DNA of 64,000 bases from Adiantum capillus-veneris (GCA_014529385.2 CM043964.1:107900587-107964586), one strand, 5' to 3'; counted from the first letter of the stretch, positions 37,346-49,261 are shown. The notes: generated by a model from the sequence alone, not told the origin. Numbers and translations are program-made.

Positions 37346-38904
37346 AAGCCATCCACCTCTTCTTGAGAGAGAAGGTGCAACCCCTCCAGATTGGAGGATT
37401 GCTTTGCAAACCAAGGGGGCTCTTGCTAGACACAAATGCTACAAAAACCCTAGTATGCTCACTAACTTGTCCCTTGGATGGTCCTATTGCATGAATTGCA
37501 TAAGCATATCAGACATCTTAGTGAAATCCGCATTCAACTATGTAAAATTATACTCTAAAAGAATCATGTTTGTTTGCATTTTTCTAAACTCTTGGATATC
37601 AAGCACTTCGATGCATCATGCTATCATCGAAACTATTTCTCGGATGGGCAACATTCCTGAGAGGAACCGACCGCGGAGTAGCAGCAGACAAAGCTGGTGT
37701 CGGTGGATTTTCAAAATCAAACGTACATTGTGTAGCAATATATGAATCCATATCGCAACATGTTGTGCTAGCTAGATAAAAGATGTACCTTAGAGAAAAA
37801 TCATTGTCAATATTTTCTAGAAGTAGCTACAAACAACTACAAAAAAATTTAATTAGCCTTGCTAAATCGATATTGTCAAATCATAATCAATTGTTGATGT
37901 CAATCACAAACATCATAAAGCACTATCCAATTGCAAATTTTATCGATTGAAAGACATTCAAAAAAGACCGTATCTCATTCGATGAAGATAGACCATCAAT
38001 CTATAAGTAGCAAAAAGATCTGTCTATATTGTTCCCTCTTTGTGTGGAAGAACACCTTGTTGATACCACTTAGATATTCAAAAAATTTTCAATAAGAAGA
38101 AGATGCTTACTTTTGTAATCTTCTAAATTATATAAAAGTTTCTACAATTTAAGAGGTACTGCGACATGGTTTTTCTTTGTCTCCACTTCCTACTTTCCTT
38201 TCAACCTTGTTGGCCTTGCTACGAGCTCTTGTTAGAAGAGAGAAGGTGAGGGGGGGGGGGGGGGGTGTGTCGTAGGCACCCTCTCTTAGGGGACCTTTTT
38301 GAAAATCAACCAATATGGGCTTGCCTTGGTTGTTCAAGTGGGAAAAACACAAAGACTTTTGAAGCAAAGTGATGGTGGGCAACGTTGGAGAGAGAAGGTT
38401 GCTCATGGTTCCTTATAGTGATCTTATGCGCCTGAGATGAATAAACAAGCTTTTGTCCACTTCCCTGCGCACTCCAAGAAGCCTAACAACCAGTGTTTCA
38501 TTGCACGTTGCTCCAATATTCCCTCCTCCTCTAAGTGGCCATGCCCGCCAAAGCTTCTTTATCGTGAGCTAGAGATGGAGAAGGTTCATGCACGCCCCTT
38601 CCTCAAAAAAGCTCCATGGTTTTCCTTTCCACAAATTATCTCTGGTATGGTTGTGAGGCTAGAGGGAGTCTAGAACTTGTCTCTCCACCCAGCCTCTACC
38701 CTTTATATAGGCACCCTCGAGCTCAATTCAAACTAGCACCTTGCCTCTAGCCCTTGCCCTAATAGTAGGTATGGCCATCCATTGTAGATAGTTTTAGATC
38801 AAGGGACTCATTTCATAAATGATACCGTCTAGATACTAAATGAAACTTTTTCTATCAAGCATCCAAAATCAACACCGTATTATCATAGATGCAATGTATA
38901 GGTG

Positions 38905-39235
38905 AAAAGTAGTAATAAGACCATCAAGACAATTCTCACAAATATTTTTTAGAAGGAACCCCATAACTCGGATGAGAAGCTCCGAAAAACTTTGTGGTCG
39001 TATCAAATAGCATATAAGGTTACCACTGGTATGTTCTTTTTAAAATGGTTTATGTATCAGAGGCTGTCGTACCACTAGAGTTTGTTATTTTCAATCTCAT
39101 ACTAGTACCTCAGCATGGCATGGACTACAACTCAAATATGAAAAAGAGATTGGATTCACTTTTGAAGCTAGATGAGATTAGACAAATTATTGGCAATAAA
39201 TTTTGCCTGAAGAGAGTTTTGGTTGTTTGAGAGTT
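38905..39235 (+). pseudogene. Integrase C-terminal part of gypsy remnant A
   Basis: Plus-strand frames read NKTIKTILTNI, EPHNSDEKLRKTLWSYQIAYKVTTGM, then VYVSEAVVPLEFVIFNLIL, HGMDYNSNMKKRLDSLLKLDEIRQ. This is the downstream part of the integrase interrupted at 34,806. Comparison with the sister copy shows about 150 bases of target missing at the split. Confidence 0.75.
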
Positions 39236-39419
39236 TGTCCATAATCTAGGAATTCATTTTGATTGTTTTCCTTCACTTTGAAATTTTGATATAGGGCGCA
39301 CTTTGGGAGCCACTTATGATAGTGTTAATGTGAGATTTGGAAAATTTTTGTATGTAGGAAATGTAGAAGCAAAAGAAAATTACTTCTCTCACAGACATGG
39401 CAAGGAAATTGAGTAGATG

Positions 39420-39527
<108 letters not shown>

Positions 39528-39529
39528 AA

Positions 39530-40800
39530 TAAGGCACGACTGTTGTGAAAAAGAAAGAGAAATTTCATTTTTAGTTTTTGAGGCCTTTATAGGCATTTAC
39601 AAACTTCACACCTTGATCTTGACCGCCCAAGTTAGGATGACCCTAACAATCACCCCGTTTAGCCAAATTTCGCGTACATTACAATGAGGTTTTTTTCACC
39701 CCCTAAAAGTCATGTCATATGCCTAGGCTAGGATCAATTGATTCATTAGGTGGTTCCCATTGGGTTCATCACTTGGTTCAATTGGATACAACTAGCACTA
39801 CTCTTTAGGTTCACTTGATACATTAAAGAGGCTCTCTACTGGATTCATCGCCTCGGTTCAATTGGATACATTTAGCAAACTCAGGTATCATATGATAATC
39901 ATTAAGAAGGTCTTACCGCAACTCATTCTCATGGAAAGGTAGTGTCTAATCTTGTTACAAAGACCTTATCAGAGTAGATAATTGTGGGGCTTTGTAAAAA
40001 AAAAGACCATTCGTCATTCATATAATCCTTGTCGAGCAAAATTCTTGTGAATAGCCTCTTAAAGATAAATGGCTTATTTAATGTTTTGAATGAAACTTTG
40101 AAAAAACAATATGGATTGGCGGATCTCACTAGTAACAATTGTACTACACCAGCATTGACAAAGCTATGGTTGTTGCCACTCCAATTATCAATATGGCTTC
40201 CTTCGGCAAGATCACCCAAGACGACATGCATCCCATTGGCTCATAGATGCCATCATTGTTTATGGTGTCATATATATGGCAAGGACCGTCAAGAGGAGTT
40301 GACACCATGGGCAAATATTATGACCTCCATAGTGGCTTGCAAAGGTAATGTACAATGGATGCGAGGAGTGTTGCTAAGATGGACCTCAACATAGTGCATA
40401 GGATCGTAAGCTTAGGAGAAAGTGTGGCACATGTAGGACTTCTTGATTGAGCAAAGAGCATCCCGCTAGATTACTTACGAAGGCTTTGGTCACAAATGAA
40501 AGGGTTTGTATGTGTGCTTATTATGGAAATCCCCTTTGATATACAAACTATACAATTAAATTATACTAAACACCATTAGAAACAAATATGACATATGCCA
40601 TAACAATTTGATAAGATATGATATATGCCATAACAATCTGATTTGTTATATTCTCAAAAATTACAACAGATTGATACAAAGGTTGTGGCAACGAATCATA
40701 TACCGCACAAGGATAAAGTTTGTACCTGCCACCATCCAAAAATATAGAGGCATTAAAATACAGTCTGGCATTGTGAGAATAGAGGTTCAGAACCACCTTA
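39530..40800. other. Intergenic stretch without recognised genes
   Basis: Open frames exist on both strands near 39,930-40,390 but show no motif that I can assign. Short repeats of the form gatatatgccataacaat occur at 40,594-40,640. Confidence 0.4.
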
Positions 40801-40812
40801 GCTGCTTGTGAT

Positions 40813-40858
40813 TGTTGGGGTATAAAGCCCAATGTGGTCGCCCAGGTAAGTGGGCGGG
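40813..40858 (+). repeat. Stump of the copia 5' LTR (46 bp)
   Basis: Identical to 43,668-43,713. The break falls after gtgggcggg. Confidence 0.9.
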
Positions 40859-40869
40859 AGGACTTTACA

Positions 40870-41540
40870 TGATTTACGTATCAAATGTCTCTAAAAATGT
40901 AATCAATGTAACCGAGCAGCCGAACGTTTCTTTGTGGCATAGCCGGTTAGGACATATGTCCAAGAAGGGAATGGAAATCTTGTCTCGTTCTGGTTATTTT
41001 CCTGGCTTTTCATTTAATGATTTTGAATTCTGTGAACATTGTCTGTATGGTAAGCAAACACAGCAGCCACATAAGCATAGAAGCAGTAGAAGAGATACAC
41101 AGTTGGCACTTGTTCATAGTGATTTGTGTGGACCTATGCCTAACCTATCTCTAGGGGGAGCTTCTTACTTTATGACATTTATAGATGATTACTCGAGGAA
41201 AGTATGGGTTTACTTTCTCAAGCACAAGGATGAAGCGTTTAGTGTTTTCAAAAAGTTTGTGACACTTGTGGAGAATCAGAGTGGCAAGAAACATAAATGC
41301 TTACGCACTGACAATGGTGGAGAGTATGTTTCAAAGGCCTTTCAGGACTTTTGTGAGTCAAAAGGTATAAAACGTGAACTTACTGCTCCTTACAATCCTC
41401 CTCAAAATGGTGTTGCTGAGAGGATGAATAGGACCATACAAGAGAAGGTCAGAAGTATGTTGTCATGCACAGCTGCCAAATGGGTTTTGGGCTGAAGCTG
41501 TATCAACAGCTGTTCATCTTGTAAATAGATCTCCTAGCAA
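40870..41540 (+). pseudogene. Copia integrase
   Basis: Integrase joins element cDNA to the target. Open from 40,812. Pre-integrase zinc domain: LWHSRLGHMSKKGMEIL with CEHC at about 41,033. The core has the DDE residues in HSDLCGPM, LRTDNGGEY and NGVAERMNRT. The frame is lost near 41,460-41,495 by a one-base change, and the tail (AEAVSTAVHLVNRSPS) resumes in the next frame. The catalytic triad itself is intact. Without gag, protease and a normal 5' LTR the element cannot move by itself. Confidence 0.88.
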
Positions 41541-41544
41541 GGTT

Positions 41545-43578
41545 TTGCAGAAGGATTCAGTGCCAGAGATGGTATGGTCAGGCAAAATGCCCTCATACAA
41601 GCATCTCAGAGTCTTTGGCTGTGAGGCATATACTCATGTTCCAAAGGAATTTAGGAACAAACTTGAGCCAAAGAGTAGAAAGTGCATCTTTCTAGGCTAT
41701 GGTAATTCTGGTGAGATGGGGTACAGACTTTGGGATCCCGAATCCAGAAAGGTTGTCCGCAGCAATGATGTTCACTTTAATGAATCCAAATATCATTCTA
41801 AACCAGAGAGGGTTGAGGAGATTAGAAGAGTTGTCTTCCAAGAAGATGGACCTGCACGTGCAAGACAAAATGTCAGGGCTCAAGAGGAGCAAGGACAGGA
41901 TAGAGTGGAACCACAGGTTGTGGCTGAGCCTGAGCCACCTATTGTGCGTAGATCTGGACGTTTCACGCGACCTCCTGATAGGTTTGTTCCATCTATGAAC
42001 TATGTCATGTTGACTGATTGCAATGAGCCTTCATGTTACAAGGAAGCAGTGCAAATGAAGGACTCCAGGAATTGGCAATTGGCCATGCAGTCAGAGATGA
42101 CAGCTCTGCATAAAAACAAGACATGGAAGCTAGTTAAATTACCACAGGGCAAAAAGGCTCTACCTTGTAAATGGGTTTACAGGTATAAGATCACCGCTCA
42201 TGATAGTCAGCCAAAGTACAAAGCAAGGCTTGTTGCCAAGGGCTTTAAGCAAGAACAAGGCATTGACTTTGATGAAGTCTTGTCTCCGGTGGTCAAGATG
42301 ACTACATTGAGATGCTTTCTTGCATTGGTTGCCATATTAGATTTGGTGTTGCACCAAATGGATGTCAAGACAACGTTCTTGCATGGTGATTTAGATGTGG
42401 AAATTTACATGCAGCAGCCAGAAGGGTTTGTTGAGAAAGGCAAGGAAGATTGGGTATGCCAGTTGTTAAAGAGTCTTTATGGCTTAAAACAATCACCGAG
42501 GGCATGGTACCATAAATTCCACAAGTTTATGCTTTCTCAAGGCTACAAACGTAGTGAGTTCGATCACTGTCTATATACAAAGAAGGCTAAGGATGGTAGT
42601 TGGCTGATCCTTATTTTGTATGTGGATGACATGTTGATTGTTGGCAAGCACTTGGAAGAAATTTCAGCTTTGAAGTCAAAGATGGCAAAATCGTTTGACA
42701 TGAAAGACATGGGTTAGGAAAGTCATATACTTGGTATGTGCATTGAGAGAGACAGATCAAAGAAGTTGATTTGGTTATCTCAAACAGAGTATATTGACAA
42801 GGTTTTGCAACGTTTCAATATGGAGAAGGGAAAGGCACTGAGTGTTCCATTGCCACCATATGTGAAACTTAGCAAACAAGATTGTCCTGTGTCTGAGGAA
42901 GAACAGGCTGAAATGGATAAGATTCCATATGCGTCTGCAGTGGGTAGTTTGATGTATGCAATGATTGCTACTCGCCCAGACATTGCATTTGCAGTGGGAG
43001 TAGTAAGTCGATACATGTCAAACCCAGGCAAGAAACATTGGGAGGCAGTGAAAGGAATATTGAGATACCTGAAAGCTACAAAGAGTATGCGTATATGCTA
43101 TGGGAGTCAGGAGCTAAGTGTAAAGGGTTTTACAGACTCAGATTATGCAGGTGACTTAGACAACCGAAGGTCTACGTCAGGGTATGTCTTTACATTGGCT
43201 GGTGGAGCAGTATAACGGCGTTCTAGATTACAAGATTGTGTTACTCAGTCTACTACAGAGGCTGAATATGTTGCATCATCAGAGGCATGCAAAGAATCAA
43301 TTTGGCTTAATCGACTAGTAACAAATTTGGGAATCAAAGAAGAGATGCCTGTGTTATATTGTGATAGTCAAAGTGCTATACAATTGGCTCGCAATCCAGT
43401 TTATCACTCAAAGACAAAGCATGTGGATGTGAAGTATCATTTCATCAGGGAAATGCTCGAGGATAAGCAACTTCAGCTTGTCAAAGTTCACACCACAGAA
43501 AATCCTGCTGATCTACTTACAAAAGGACTTCCCTCAGAGAGCTTTGCGCATTTTTGCAAGCAGTTAGGTGTAGGGTAG
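41545..43578 (+). pseudogene. Copia reverse transcriptase and RNase H
   Basis: One frame carries the integrase C-terminus (VFGCEAYTHVPKE), a charged linker (41,840-41,960), and RT with NKTWKLV, ARLVAKGFKQEQGIDF, LDVEIYMQQPEGF, LKSLYGLKQSPRAWY and the catalytic LYVDDMLIV. RNase H follows with GFTDSDYAGD, QSTTEAEYVASSEA and DSQSAIQLARNPVYHSKTKH. It ends at TAG 43,576-43,578. Two in-frame stops interrupt it: TAG at 42,715-42,717 after KDMG, and TAA at 43,213-43,215 after LAGGAV. All key active-site residues are present, so the loss is recent in form. The family is Ty1/copia. Confidence 0.9.
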
Positions 43579-43667
43579 TACATCACTTCTCTACATCTCT
43601 TGTCTATTAGCTTGTATAGTAGCTTCTCTCACACTTAAAGTACCACATTGGACTTTAAGTGGGAGGT

Positions 43668-43902
43668 TGTTGGGGTATAAAGCCCAATGTGGTCGCCCAG
43701 GTAAGTGGGCGGGCCGCCAGGTATGTACACATATTCTTTTGTAAAAACCTAATAAGAACTCACTATGCTCTACACATTACAGTAGAGCGAGTTCACCATA
43801 TCGTCGTGCTCTTCTTCTCACTCTCTCTCTCTCGCGTCGCACTTCCACTCGTACTCCTTCAGTGATCGTCGTCCATCCCAAGAAAAAACCTCGCACACTC
43901 AA
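43668..43902 (+). repeat. Copia 3' LTR (235 bp)
   Basis: Directly follows the polypurine tract. Contains gggtataaag near its start and a CT-rich stretch at 43,816-43,834. The end is placed by the gtgat duplication. Confidence 0.75.
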
Positions 43903-43907
43903 GTGAT

Positions 43908-44925
43908 AACAATTTTCACTTCTTATTTAAGATATTGTACATCTCTCTTGGCCTTTCTCTCTAAGTAGTGTCTAGTCCTATGGGTTATGGTTGTACTAGA
44001 TATACCCAGGGAATGATCATGAATACATTTAGCACATTCTACTACTAGCTTGTCATTGATTTCTTTTATTGTTTCTGGGTCATGGAAAGACATACATTTA
44101 GCTACATAATTGAAGTTGGTCTCCATGGTCAGTGTTTTCTCCTACAACAACAAGCTATTGATGAGATTTATGCCCCATTCCATGGGATATAATGATTGAT
44201 CATCTTCTTATGGCAAGAACTCTCTTAAGTTTCCCACATAATTTAGAAAGGGCATAAAGTGTACAATCTAGATTCATCCATCTAGGTGCTATGGTTATCA
44301 TAAAATCCCAGTACTCTTGAGCACAAGTGGCCACATATCACTTAGTATGCATATTGACTACCTAGTTCTTGGTAGGCTTATCCATGGAAAAAATTAAAGT
44401 AACCTTTTTATATATAACCGAATGTCCATGTTAAAAACATTTTAGCTGGTCATCTATTACACATTCTTGCAAAACTATTCCCATCATGATTTATAAAATG
44501 ACGGAATATACCCAATATTGCAAACTTATTAACCTAGATCTAGTGTGTTGGATGCCCATATCAGGAATACTAGGAAAATGTGTGTAAATAAAAAAATTCC
44601 AAGATCACAGGATACGATCACTATTATCAAAAGGAGGTTCACATTACTATTGAATATTTAAAGCTTGGTGTACGGAAGCTACATAGGGTTACATCTTTTA
44701 TTATATGATGGATGAACTGATCTTCAAGGGTGGTTATCTTATTTAGAAGAGGTTAAGATGACCGCCCAATGTTTCTCCTGGTTTCATAACTACTCCATAC
44801 TCCCCATAGAAGTGATATTGTTGGTTGTGTTGGTAGCCAAGGATGTAGAGATTTTTAGTAAGCACATTACAATCAATATTTCATTCACGTGTCTCAGTAA
44901 AATAGGTGGTTGTTATTCCTATGAG
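43908..44925. other. Intergenic stretch without recognised genes
   Basis: A minus-strand frame at 43,923-44,126 (begins METNFNYVAKCMSFHD) has no motif that I can name. Nothing else was recognised. Confidence 0.4.
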
Positions 44926-44929
44926 AAAG

Positions 44930-44945
44930 CTCGATCCAAAATGTC

Positions 44946-45027
<82 letters not shown>

Positions 45028-46469
45028 CTCCCCCATCCCTGAGAGGAAAGGTCCACTTGTTGGGGGATAGTAGGCCACCAAGTGGACCCATCCACCACCA
45101 AAAGCTCTATAAGTAGTGAGACATCAAATTGAATGTTAGGGAAATGATTATTCTTAAGAAAACGTGTGATATGTCTAGTGATCCTTTTTGGGCAGAAGTA
45201 GTTCTTTTCAAAGAGTTCAATAAGTCGAGAAAAATCAGTAAATGCAAATGAGGTCTTGATGCATTGTAAATGATAGGTAGAACTTGAGATATACATACCT
45301 TTTTTGTCATTCGTTTGGGCCAGTTGTTGTCAGCATGAATGAAATTCACATAGTTGCATGACAAGCTGTCTTTTTTCCAGCAAGTATAAGTATCAAATTC
45401 TCCAATGAAGGGTCGGAGGATCTTGGTTGCAATGCTCAAATAAGAAGTGATCAATATGTGTATCATAAGTGGGCTTGATATTGATCATATCAAGTGGGTA
45501 AATAGAAAAGGGATCTTGATCTACTGAGAGAGTTCTATTGTGGTTAAGGTATCCTAATACATACCGATTGTTGAGGAGGAGGAGATCATCCATGTATCTC
45601 CATGAGTATAAAAATGCCTATAACATGTTAGTTTTCTGTACTCTTGACAATTTTTGGATATAGTCTAGCTCCAACCATGCTAAATATAGATCACACCACA
45701 ATGGGGAGCATGCATATCCCATTTGTATTAGTTGTTTCTGATAAAAGATGCAAGTCTGGAGCATGGATACACAATTATCTAGGAGAAAATGGTTTGAAGT
45801 GATAAAAAACTCAAATGACTATGTGATTTCTTTATGTTTTTTAATGAGGATAACCTTTTTTTGAGACTTTTTAAAACCTTAGTACTTCGCACTGATCATT
45901 AATTTTATTATATGTTTGATTGTGTTGATCAAACCCTTATCCCCATAATGTGATATAGCTTCATAGTAGGCTTTTATATCCAAATTATATGCTAAGAAGA
46001 TTCTATTTGGTAGGTTTATCAACAAATCATATTGATTATTAATAATCCAGTAGCTACTGATAGTAAACTTTGAGAAGGTCTTTAGTTTCTTATGAAAACT
46101 TTTTGTGTATTCAACAAGGCCACTGTTTAATGCCTTCAGAATAGATGCTAAGAGGAAAATTTAAGGTGAAAAAATACAATCGTGTGCATTGGTTATCCAT
46201 CTAAATTCCCCCTTGTAAATTTTGTAATTGCCCATGAGATATGGTAAAGTATTTTTAGAGGTAAGTAATATATCGTTCTCTGAGGATAATTTTATGACAT
46301 CTATAATTATTTTATCCTCGGATGGGGAAGAAATTTGAAACTCATCAGATGGTAGCCTTTTATAGGATGCTAGACCATCAATTTTTTTACAAATAAATAC
46401 AGGGGTTTGAGAAGACTTATCCAAACCACAAATAAACAAGTACGCTAGAAGAGAGTCAATTTCATTCAT
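44930..46469 (-). pseudogene. Penelope-like reverse transcriptase, degenerate
   Basis: A reverse transcriptase lineage distinct from the LTR and L1-type elements here. On the minus strand one frame runs from 46,469 to about 45,430 with only four stops. It shows a fingers segment (LPYLMGNYKIYKGEFRWIT, position equivalent to the PKxHK motif), motif A in YNLDIKAYYEAISHYGDKGL, motif B in QMGYACSPLWCDLYLAWLE and motif C RYMDDLLLLNN at about 45,605-45,570, followed by IYPLDM. After two frame changes (near 45,430 and 45,305) the thumb reads IYISSS...CIKTSFAFTDFSRLIELFEKN and ITRHITRFLKNNH. Catalytic aspartates of A and C are present. This motif layout matches Penelope-like RTs, also known from many uncharacterised animal proteins. 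The sub-family is uncertain. No GIY-YIG nuclease or terminal repeat was found. A GA tract borders the 3' side. Confidence 0.6.
44947..45025. repeat. (GA)n microsatellite
   Basis: About 39 GA units directly downstream (minus strand) of the Penelope-like RT remnant. Confidence 0.95.
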
Positions 46470-46479
46470 CAGATCAGGG

Positions 46480-47300
46480 TCTAGAAACCAAGGTAACTGA
46501 TTTACCCCATGTTATGGGAATTTTACTTTAAAGGCTTCATTTATTTTTTGAGATATATGATTGTGGTGCATACCACAATCATCTATACCAAGAATATTAC
46601 ATATTCTAGATCATACAAAAATCCTTTCCTTAGTAAATTTATAGGGTCTAAAGGGACCATAGGAATATGGTTATGTCCTTTACAAAAAGAAACCCTTTAG
46701 CGTGACATGCGTGCCAATGGTGATGTCTATGGTAAGAACATGTATACCAAAAGGTTCCACATTTTTACAAAATCTAGCAAATCAAATGGGATTGAAAACA
46801 TATTGAATGGTTTATATAGGATGCTATTAAGAATGTTCATGTACTTCTAGCCAAATTTAATGCTAAAGTATGTCAATTTTTTAGGTATATCGTATAAATT
46901 CAAGATAGGCTTAATGGTAGAAGACAAACGGTTCTATAAAGTCCATAATTTATCACAAAAGCTAGATGTATATATCCCATTGGACTACTTGAGAAGGCTT
47001 TGGTAAAAACCGAGAGGGTATATATGTGTATTGCAGCTTCATCAAAGCAAGCTAATGATTGAAGCAACGAGTGTTGGTCTCCCTGAATGTGGCCTTTTGC
47101 ACTAGCGGATGCTAGCTTTTCTCAAGTTGCTGAGTACACTCCTTTACAACCTGAAGCCTTGAGATTTTTCTCTTTCAAGCTTCCAATTTCTCTTTACTGT
47201 GGTTGATTTTTCTTTGACGTCCATCCTACTTGCTCTTTATTTCCAAGCTTTGTGAGCAATGAACGTGGCTATTCGTTGCTCCAAAAAAATGCTACCATAT
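46480..47300. other. Intergenic stretch, possibly the N-terminal part of the RT element
   Basis: Minus-strand frames between 46,740 and 46,590 (for example KGHNHIPMVPLDPINLLRKG) could belong to the N-terminal region of the Penelope-like protein, but stops are dense. At 47,302-47,313, gctctaatacca is the reverse complement of a PBS variant, hinting at an antisense LTR element. Nothing firmer is visible. Confidence 0.3.
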
Positions 47301-47372
47301 AGCTCTAATACCACTTGTAGAGCATGAAGTTAAAGCAAATTGCTTCTCTTATTGACATGGCAAGGAAAACAA

Positions 47373-47547
<175 letters not shown>

Positions 47548-47594
47548 TATCATCCTTGCAGGTCAAATATGACCTATGGGACCAAATGAACATG

Positions 47595-47930
47595 TCACAT
47601 GGTGTGAGTGGTGGTCATAAGTGACTCTCGATGCTCAAAAATGGCTGAAATGAGCATCGCAATAGAGAGTCCACATCGTGGTTGGGAGAGGAAGGTATGT
47701 AGGGAGAGCCCATGGCTGAATATATGGAGAAAAGAGGACCTAATTTGCTCAAAAGCTGAGCACTCAAGTAGTGTGTGGTACTCACTCTCTCGCACTTGAC
47801 GAGGGCATAAGGTGCAAAGTCGATGGGACTCTTCGCCAGTGCCCCAATGTCTTGTCTCGCAACGTAGAGAATGGGAGCTAAGACAAATGGAGGCAATGGT
47901 GCGGATCGCACTCAATGGGATGGGCTCAAG
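47595..47930 (-). pseudogene. C-terminal zinc-finger tail of a non-LTR reverse transcriptase
   Basis: The minus-strand frame reads SLRCETRHWGTGEESHRLC, TLCPRQVRESEYHTLLEC, then SAFEQIRSSF. The layout (ETxxW, CxLC, E.EYH.LL.C) is that of the Cys/His tail following the RT of several LINE clades. No RT domain precedes it (to the right), so this is a short 5'-truncated fragment. Confidence 0.6.
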
Positions 47931-48128
47931 GATGTAGGGATGGGTTCGGTTACCACGCTCGGAGAAGAAGAGAGATTTGTAGTTTGGGGCAATGCAATTA
48001 AAAGAGGCAAATGATATGGCTGCACTCGTGTGATAAATTCAACGTGTCCCTCATGTGCCAACCATTAGTCTTTAGCCATTTCACAAACAGCTACAGCTAC
48101 AGCTCCAAGTTCTACGCAAGTTCCTTCT

Positions 48129-48482
48129 ATGGCGCTACAAACAGACGTTTCCAAAGCCCATTTAGGGGATTCTCAAGTAGCTGAGAAAACACAACCTACT
48201 ATGGAGTCTAAGCAAGCAGGATCGGCTTCCTCACACTTTCAGGGACCCTCCATGGCCTCCCCCTCCCAGTCCACCTCTTTCCCTCCTCCATTCTACTATA
48301 GCTTCCCTAGATTTCCACTAATTGTCCCACCTTCTCACCCTACTCAGTCTTTTCCTGGGTTTCCACCTGTTCCACCTTCTCACCCTACTCAGTTTGTTGC
48401 TCATGGAGTTGCTACTCCATATCCAATGTACCCTCGTCATGGCCACTACCCTCCACCATACACCTGGCCTCCATCTCCTTAA
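48129..48482 (+). CDS. Proline-rich ORF, unidentified
   Basis: Open frame of 117 codons starting MALQTDVSKAHLGDSQ. The first 40 residues are polar. The remainder is Pro/Ser/Tyr-rich with a duplicated phrase PPSHPTQSFPG / PPSHPTQFVAH. The protein ends PPPYTWPPSP. It lies about 0.8 kb upstream of gypsy remnant B and could be part of a retrotransposon gag or leader, or a captured plant proline-rich exon. I do not recognise it, and there is no evidence that it is expressed. Confidence 0.25.
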   Translation: MALQTDVSKAHLGDSQVAEKTQPTMESKQAGSASSHFQGPSMASPSQSTSFPPPFYYSFPRFPLIVPPSHPTQSFPGFPPVPPSHPTQFVAHGVATPYPMYPRHGHYPPPYTWPPSP

Positions 48483-49111
48483 CCACCTTTCTATCGGCCT
48501 CCCCCTCCCCCTCCATCATCCGCTTACCAGTAGATATCACCTTTTTGATGGACCACCAGTAGATATCACCTTTTGGAGTTTTCACCAATAGTAGACCTAT
48601 TTGCAGATCTTTCAGTTTTTCAGTTTTTCACTCTCCGGGACGGGGAGTGGTCTTGTGCAGGCAACCTATAGCAAGCTACAGTGTCACTATCACAGGACAG
48701 TTAGTACAGTTTGGACTTTACAGTTGATCTTGGTCTGGTTTGGTTCACACTGGACGGACTCGCTGGGCAGTGACACGTGGCAAGGATACGGTGGTCTAGT
48801 GGACATTGTGGCCAGATCACCACCGCCACTCAGTGGAGATAGACTTAGATGCTGACATTTATGAGCCGTTGGTGGCTCTTTATGGTTGTATATATGAGTA
48901 GTAGCGATTGGGTCATGATTTTTTATCTTCTTCACATCGTCGACTAGAGTAGGGAGTTGATATACACAGCACGTATGCACCATCCCTGCACAGCTGAGCC
49001 TCAACACCCCCATTGTATTCTGGAGTTCTGGGCTGGAGCTAAGTGTACTGCCACTCCAGAGTCTGTGTCTGTTCTTTGAGATAGTTGAGTCCATATGTTT
49101 GGATCTGCTGC

Positions 49112-49146
49112 TTTGTCTTTGTCTTTGTCTTTGTCTTTGTCTTTGT
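49112..49146. repeat. (CTTTGT)n hexanucleotide repeat
   Basis: Almost six perfect units. The preceding 48,600-49,110 has LTR-like composition but no defined ends. Confidence 0.85.
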
Positions 49147-49261
49147 GTTTATCAGTTGTTATCCATTGTTTCCTTTGTTTTCATTCTGTTTGAGTGAGAT
49201 GTCATGCACATTGCACTGAGGAGTACCCATTGTAGAGAGCACAACACATTATCCACGCTAC

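Larger units (their letters stand above)
34807..38700 (-). mobile_element. Opposite-strand gypsy element nested in remnant A
   Basis: Gag to integrase are recognisable in order on the minus strand from 37,340 down to 34,870. A PBS-like tggtatcaacaag (reverse complement of 38,056-38,068) marks the 5' side, implying a 5' LTR of about 0.6 kb to its right. A 38-base block (tggagagacaagttctagac type, minus strand) occurs at both 38,652-38,689 and 34,811-34,848. I interpret it as the start of the 5' LTR and a stump of the 3' LTR, but exact termini were not established. A poly-G run (38,250-38,265) lies in the presumed LTR. Confidence 0.6.
40813..43902 (+). mobile_element. Ty1/copia retrotransposon with truncated 5' LTR
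   Basis: The 3' LTR spans 43,668-43,902 (starts tgttggggtataaag). Its first 46 bases recur at 40,813-40,858, where they run straight into integrase-coding sequence. Gag, protease and most of the 5' LTR are therefore deleted. A polypurine tract (aagtgggagg) lies at 43,657-43,666. The flanks gtgat (40,808-40,812) and gtgat (43,903-43,907) form a perfect candidate 5-bp target-site duplication, which sets the outer ends. The 3' end would then read ...ctcaa rather than the usual ...ca. Confidence 0.85.

Noticed and set aside
39929-40394. Possible membrane-protein or enzyme fragment
   Set aside because: Frames on both strands look protein-like, but no motif could be assigned and stops break each frame.
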